Assembly: GCA_964019135.1 (NCBI GenBank)
Contig: OZ025257.1
Location: forward strand, 18,875,971 to 18,939,970
Direction: 5' to 3'
DNA from: Arenicola marina
Taxonomy: Eukaryota; Annelida; Polychaeta; Arenicolidae
Length of the DNA: 64,000 nucleotides
This document shows, piece by piece, positions 57,944 through 64,000 of this stretch. Each line of letters starts with the position of its first letter. The stretch's first letter is position 1. The position numbers and the translations under genes are program-made. Under the pieces are notes generated by a model. It saw nothing but the letters and a program-made list of their open reading frames with translations. It was not told where the DNA came from and searched no databases.

Positions 57944-60477
57944 GTCACCTGCCCCCCCACTGCCATGTTCCTCAAAATCAGAAATGACTGCATGCAAATA
58001 ACCGTGCAAATCCATCTAACCCCCCCCTCTCCTGCCTCCCTCGAGCCCCCCCCCCCACTCCCCCAAACCAAGCCCTTCCTCCCCAGCCTTTCCAATCGCT
58101 CCCCTACCGCCCCCACCCTCCCCTTCCAACCACTCCACAGTTGACACGCATTAAGCAATCCCCGCAAGAAAAGGGAGGGGAGAGGGGCCGAGGGTGCGGG
58201 GCTGGGGAGAGGTGGGTGACATTCGCCGTGGGTGGTAATAGGGTCATTATCTCCACCCGCCCCGGCAGTCTTTGATACCTACCTGTCCAAGCAACAACGA
58301 CAAAAGTCGGACCTTGGTCCCTGTCTACAGCGCTCGCCGCGACTCCTTGTGAGAGACTTTCTATAACAGTAACTGTCTTCATCGGGGCCTGAGTCATCTT
58401 CCCGTGATCAGACTGAAGGTAACGAAACTTCAACAATATGAAATGAAATGCTGTTTTAATCGACTTTCCTTCAGGGCTGCCCTAGGCCAAGGAACCTGAC
58501 GATGAAGAACCAATCGGTGAAGCATACTCCAGATCGACCTCAGCAAAACGCTTTAAATTGCGTCGCCAAGGTCGTCAACTGGTGTCGCTTAAATCCTAAT
58601 GCTTGAACATTCCGGAGTATTATTGATTTAATTGGAAACAATGATTGCTTTTTTTAAATGCTGCAAAATACTGTTTTTGCTGATATTTGTTAATAAGCCA
58701 TTGTTATCATCCCCCAAACCGCCGTGGAGCGTGGCAGAACCAGGATTCTGTCGCAGCCCTCACCATCGAGTCGATATCAGATCGGATAAAGCTTCCAAGT
58801 TGATAATAATTCGACAGTATGTCTATGATACTATGGTACGACTAGCGGGGTTTTCACTTGAGCTAATCTCCATCTTTCTTTGTCCACTAATGATGAAGGC
58901 GGTGGGCTAATTTTGATGCCGATGACTTGTCAATCTAGACAAACTCGTCAAAGGTATCTAGCCGCATCCTCTTTGATGTCCACGTGGCTTTTAGCGCCTT
59001 GTGTCCAGTAATTAGCTTGTTGTGAACGTCTTCTCAAGTTGATTCGTGTGTTATACACATATGAGTGAACCCATTGTCTTGGTGGGTCCCATTCAAAGTT
59101 ACTTAATTTGACCACAGGTCCCTTCATCTACCCCTATCCCTGACCCCCTCCCCCCCTTCTCCCAACCGGCCGCCCCTATCTCTCTCGCCTTTCCAACTAT
59201 CCCATCTCCTCCTCTCTCCCCCCTTGCTCTCCCAAATAACCCCTTCTAGCCCCCCCCCCCTCCGCCCCCCCCCCCCGCGTCTCATCTATATTCATCGAGC
59301 AGGTGCGTATATTTGCCCCTTCTCTGCAGCCCTACAGTAACAGGCGTGAGAGAGAGAGAGGGAGGGGGGGGGGTGGTGGCTACCAGTCTTGTAGTGGTGA
59401 TCTTGGCACCGATCAGGGACGGAGGGGGCCCGGGCCCCGGTAGGAGTTGGAGGGGGTGGGGGGTTAATTTGGGAAGCCAGCTTTGTCTGTTGCTGTAGTA
59501 GTTAGCCACAGGTCAAAGGCCCAGGTGAAGCCCTGCGTAAATCCATACCCCTCCACCACGCAATAAACTCCAAGTGGGCACACTTTTGATGCTTTATTGT
59601 CGATGCTCTGATGGAGATCGTAGTCTGCCTATATATGTGTGCATTACGTACATGCCTGGGCGCAAGCTCCCGGTAGAGGTCGCTCTATACTAATCAGGCC
59701 CAGCTGCCTTCCGAGTTCGCTCCTTTCAACTGTATATAAAGCGTTGATATATTGTTAGTGGTATTCACTGATGAGACCCCCTCGGTCATTGCATTGTTTA
59801 GCAACCTGCCCTCCCCCCCCACCTCCTCCCCCTCGGTCCTTGCATTATATAGCCCCCTTCTCCCCTCTTAATCGTAGAAGACCAACAAATGCTGCAGCTT
59901 TAAAAGCCTTCGTAACATTGCATAATACGAAATGTGGGGAGTTATTGGGTGGTGGCTGTGGTTGCTTTACCTCCCTAGAACAACACTGTGGCTGGTCGAT
60001 CGCGGCACTTGGCGACCGAGTGCCGAATTAAGGGTGAAAGGGAGGGGGTGGTATCGGGGGTGAGGGTTGGAGTTAGGGCGGAACAGGGCGACGGGGGGTG
60101 TTGAAGGAGGGCAATACCTGCATGATATCTGTCACCACTTCGAGTGGCCTATCGCTACCAGCTGCCAAATATTTACCCTACCGCTTGTATTTCCAGGGTT
60201 GAATGAGGTCTTAAATTTCCACGTGGTCTCCTGTTTGCTCTGATTGGTGGCTGATGGGTTGGTCAATCGCTCGCTTTATGTCTGCTCTCGCAACTCTCCC
60301 TCCCTCCTTTCTCCCTAATCGACGCATGTCATGCCTGCTTGCACTGACCGTCTCACCTCCACCACCCCCCCCCCTCCCCACCCACCTACACCAGCACCAG
60401 TCGCACCTCCACATAACAAATACAAGTTATTATAATAAACTGTAATCAAATATACCATGCCCAGCCATGAATAATTG
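57944..60477. other. No recognisable gene
   Basis: C-rich patches at 57950-58135, 59120-59280, 59810-59870 and 60355-60385, and a G-run near 59363-59374. Unique sequence lies between. Short frames show no recognisable domain. Confidence 0.55.
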
Positions 60478-63400
60478 GTCGGCGCCTGTATTACGGTCAC
60501 CGCCTGTATTACGGTCACCGCCTGTATTCCGGTCACCACCTGTAGTACGGTCGACGCCTGTATTATGGTCACCGCCTGTATTACGGTCGGCGCCTGTATT
60601 ACGGTCACCGTCTGCACTACGGTCACCGTCTGTATTACGGTCACCGCCTGTATTACGGTCACCGCCTGTATTACGGTCGGCGCCTGCATTACGGTCGGCG
60701 CCTGCATTACGTTCACTACCTGTATTACGGTCACCGCCTGTATTACGGTCACCGCCTGTATTACGGTCGGCGCCTGTATTACGGTCACCGCCTCAATTAT
60801 GGTCGGCGTCTGTATTACGGTCACTGCCTGTATTACGGTCGGCGCCTGTATTACGGTCGGCGCCTGTATTACGGTTACCACCTGTATTACGGTCACATCG
60901 TCTGTATTACGGTCGGCGCCTGTATTACGGTCGGCGCCTGTATTACGGTCACCGCCTGTATTACGGTCGGTGCCTGTATTACGATCACCGCCTGTATTAC
61001 TGTTACCGCCTGTATTACGGTCACCGCCTGTATTACGGTCGGCGCCTGTATTACGGTCGGCGCCTGTATTACGGTCGGCGCCTGTATTACGGTCACCGCC
61101 TGTATTACGGTCGGCGCCTGTATTACGATCACCGCCTGTATTACGGTTACCGCCTGTATTACGGTCACCGCCTGTATTACGGTCACCGTCTGTATTACGG
61201 TCACTGCCTGTATTACGGTCACCGCCTGTATTACGGTCGGCGCCTGTATTACGGTCACCGCCTGTATTACGGTCACCGTCTGTATTACGGTCACCGCCTG
61301 TATTACGGTCGACGCCTGTATTACGGTCACCGCCTGTATTACGGTCACTGCCTGTGTTACGGTCGGCGCCTGTATTACGGTCACCGCCTGTATTACGGTC
61401 ACCGCCTGTATTACGGTCGGCGCCTGTATTACGGTCACCGTCTGTATTACGGTCACCGCCTGTATTACGGTCGGCGCCTTTATTACGGTCACCGCCTGTA
61501 TTACGGTCACTGCCTGTATTACGGTCGGCGCATGTATTACGGTCACCGCCTGTATTACGGTCACCGCCTGTATTACGGTCACCGCCTGTATTACGGTCAC
61601 TGCCTGTATTACTGTCACCGCCTGTATTACGGTCACCGCCTGTATTACGGTCACCGCCTGTATTACGGTCGGAGCCTGTATTACGGTCACCGTCTGTATT
61701 ACGGTCACCGCCTGTATTACGGTCACCGCCTGTATTACGGTCACCGCCTGTATTACGGTTACCGCCTGTATTACGGTCGGCGTCTGTATTACGGTCGGCG
61801 CCTGTATTACGGTCACCGCCTGTATTACGGTCACCGCCTGTATTACGGTCGACGCCTGTATTACGATCACCGCCTGTATTACGGTCACTGCCTGTGTTAC
61901 GGTCGGCGCCTGTATTACGGTCACCGCCTGTATTACGGTCGGCGCCTGTATTACGGTCGGCGCCTGTATTACGGTCACCGCCTGTATTACGGTCACCGCC
62001 TGTATTACGGTCACCGCCTGTATTACGGTCACCGCCTGTATTACGGTCGGCGCCTTTATTACGGTCACCGCCTGTATTACGGTCACTGCCTGTATTACGG
62101 TCGGCGCATGTATTACGGTCACCGCCTGTATTACGGTCACCGCCTGTATTACGGTCACCGCCTGTATTACTGTCACCGCCTGTATTACGGTCACCGCCTG
62201 TATTACGGTCGGAGCCTGTATTACGGTCACCGTCTGTATTACGGTCACCGCCTGTATTACGGTCACCGCCTGTATTACGGTTACCGCCTGTATTACGGTC
62301 GGCGTCTGTATTACGGTCGGCGCCTGTATTACGGTCACCGCCTGTATTGCGGTCACTGCCTGTGTCACGGTCGGCGCCTGTATTACGGTCACCGCCTGTA
62401 TTACGGTCACTGCCTGTATTACGGTCACCGCCTGTATTACGGTCACCGCCTGTATTACGGTCGGCGCCTGTATTACGGTCACCGCCTCAATTATGGTCGG
62501 CGTCTGTATTACGGTCACTGCCTGTATTACGGTCACCGCCTGTATTACGGTCGGCGCCTGTATTACGGTCACCGCCTGTATTACGGTCACCGCCTGTATT
62601 ACGGTCGGCGCCTTTATTACGGTCGGCGCCTTTATTACGGTCACCGCCTGTATTACGGTCACTGCCTGTATTACGGTCGGCGCATGTATTACGGTCGGCG
62701 CCTGTATTACTGTCACCGCCTGTATTACGGTCACCGCCTGTATTACGGTCACCGCCTGTATTACGGTCACCGTCTGTATTACGGTCGGCGCCTGTATTAC
62801 GGTCACCGCCTGTATTACGGTCACCGCCTGTATTACACCGCCTGTATTACGGTTACCGCCTGTATTACGGTCACCGCCTGTATTACGGTCACCGCCTGTA
62901 TTACGGTTACCGCCTGTATTACGGTCGGCGTCTGTATTACGGTCACCGCCTGTATTACGGTCACTGCCTGTGTTACGGTCGGGGCCTGTATTACGGTCAC
63001 CGCCTGTATTACGGTCACTGCCTGTATTACGGTCACCGCCTGTATTACGGTCACCGCCTGTATTACGGTCGGCGCCTGTATTACGGTCACCGCCTCAATT
63101 ATGGTCGGCGTCTGTATTACGGTCACTGCCTGTATTACGGTCACCGCCTGTATTACGGTCGGCGCCTGTATTACGGTCACCGCCTGTATTACGGTCACCG
63201 CCTGTATTACGGTCGGCGCCTTTATTACGGTCGGCGCCTTTATTACGGTCACCGCCTGTATTACGGTCACTGCCTGTATTACGGTCACCGCATGTATTAC
63301 GGTCGGCGCCTGTATTACTGTCACCGCCTGTATTACGGTCACCGCCTGTATTACGGTCACCGCCTGTATTACGGTCACCGTCTGTATTACGGTCACCGCC

Positions 63401-64000
63401 TGTATTACGGTCACCGCCTGTATTACGGTCACCGCCTGTATTACACCGCCTGTATTACGGTTACCGCCTGTATTACGGTCACCGCCTGTATTACGGTCAC
63501 CGCCTGTATTACGGTTACCGCCTGTATTACGGTCGGCGTCTGTATTACGGTCGGCGCCTGTATGACGGTCACTGCCTGTATTACGGTCGACGCCTGTATT
63601 ACGGTCACCGCCTGTATTACGGTCACTGCCTGTGTTACGGTCGGCGCCTGTATTACGGTCACCGCCTGTATTACGGTCGGCGCCTGTATTACGGTCACCG
63701 TCTGTATTACGGTCACCGCCTGTATTACGGTCACCGCCTGTATTACGGTCGGCGCCTGTATTACGGTCACCGCCTCAATTATGGTCGGCGTCTGTATTAC
63801 GGTCACTGCCTGTATTACGGTCGGCGCCTGTATTACGGTCACCGCCTGTATTACGGTCGGCGCCTGTATTACGGTCACCGCCTGAATTATGGTCGGCGTC
63901 TGTATTACGGTCACTGCCTGTATTACGGTCACAGCCTGTATTACGGTCACCGCCTGTATTACGGTCACCGCCTGTATTACGGTCGGCGCCTGTATTACGG
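60478..64000 (+). repeat. 18-bp minisatellite, about 195 units, continuing past the window
   Basis: Unit CCTGTATTACGGTCACCG, with a dominant alternative ending in GGTCGGCG, so each unit is a 'CAC' or 'CGG' type. As 18 is divisible by 3, each frame has its own hexapeptide (PVLRSP, LYYGHR/LYYGRR, CITVTA). The minus strand has one open frame reading VTVIQA and one frame with TAA stops. Frames shift at 60896 and at two 4-bp deletions (near 62837 and 63445, spacing 608). Larger duplications: CCTGTGTTACGG recurs at 61351 and 61891 (540 bp, 30 units). Variants change amino acids in every frame with no bias toward silence, so coding is not supported. Confidence 0.96.

Noticed and set aside
60467..63968. 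Open frames of 1032 and 1136 codons and a 643-codon minus-strand frame
   Set aside because: The 18-bp unit has no stop in several frames. Variants alter amino acids in all frames alike and the array contains 4-bp deletions, so there is no sign of selection on a protein.

Overview
This window looks like nuclear DNA of an animal, most likely a marine invertebrate; a mollusc or other lophotrochozoan is only a guess. The evidence is an ETS-family Pointed-domain exon with a consensus splice donor, several non-LTR retrotransposons, tRNA-derived SINEs, short inverted-repeat DNA transposons, and very large micro- and minisatellite arrays. There are no operons, no bacterial-style gene packing and no rRNA genes. 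Two gaps of exactly 200 N (1899-2098 and 26527-26726) mark it as a scaffolded assembly.

Layout. 1-3602: a ~1.1-1.3 kb block present twice in direct orientation on either side of the first gap, carrying small elements with CAGGGGCGGATC-type termini. 3.6-7.7 kb: C-rich and G-rich low-complexity sequence ending in a TGGA microsatellite. 8.1-8.6 kb: a MITE with perfect 32-bp terminal inverted repeats. 9.0-10.8 kb: a 68-bp minisatellite of about 26 units, each holding a hairpin. 13.2-14.0 kb: an RTE-like LINE tail and a second MITE. 15.0 kb: a head-to-head pair of E2F-type sites. 18.6 kb: another CAGGGG element. 23.26-23.94 kb: a CCAAT-type motif followed by the ETS Pointed-domain exon, the best protein-coding gene evidence in the window. 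27.3-29.2 kb: a decayed LINE on the minus strand abutting a tRNA-derived SINE. 30.7-30.9 kb: a tRNA-Ile-like SINE on the minus strand, with a truncated relative at 20.7 kb.

32.30-40.51 kb is a continuous ~8.2 kb array of a 14-bp unit with higher-order duplications. Because 14 is not a multiple of 3 and the unit has no stops in the frames read, very long frames are open on both strands; these are best read as repeat artefacts. 41-56 kb holds low-complexity DNA, small tandem repeats, a GGGGT/GGGTC array, a cluster of three CRE-like sites 11 bp apart followed by a possible first coding exon (48.7-49.0 kb), and an X-box next to an ETS-type site (51.13 kb). 56.22-57.94 kb is a 5'-truncated LINE with an intact reverse-transcriptase frame and a 7-bp target-site duplication. 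From 60.48 kb to the end of the window runs an 18-bp minisatellite of about 195 units.

Most of the sequence is repeat or non-coding. The ETS-family exon probably belongs to a gene whose remaining exons lie outside the window or in short exons not recognisable here. No set of neighbouring genes forming a pathway or defence system was found.
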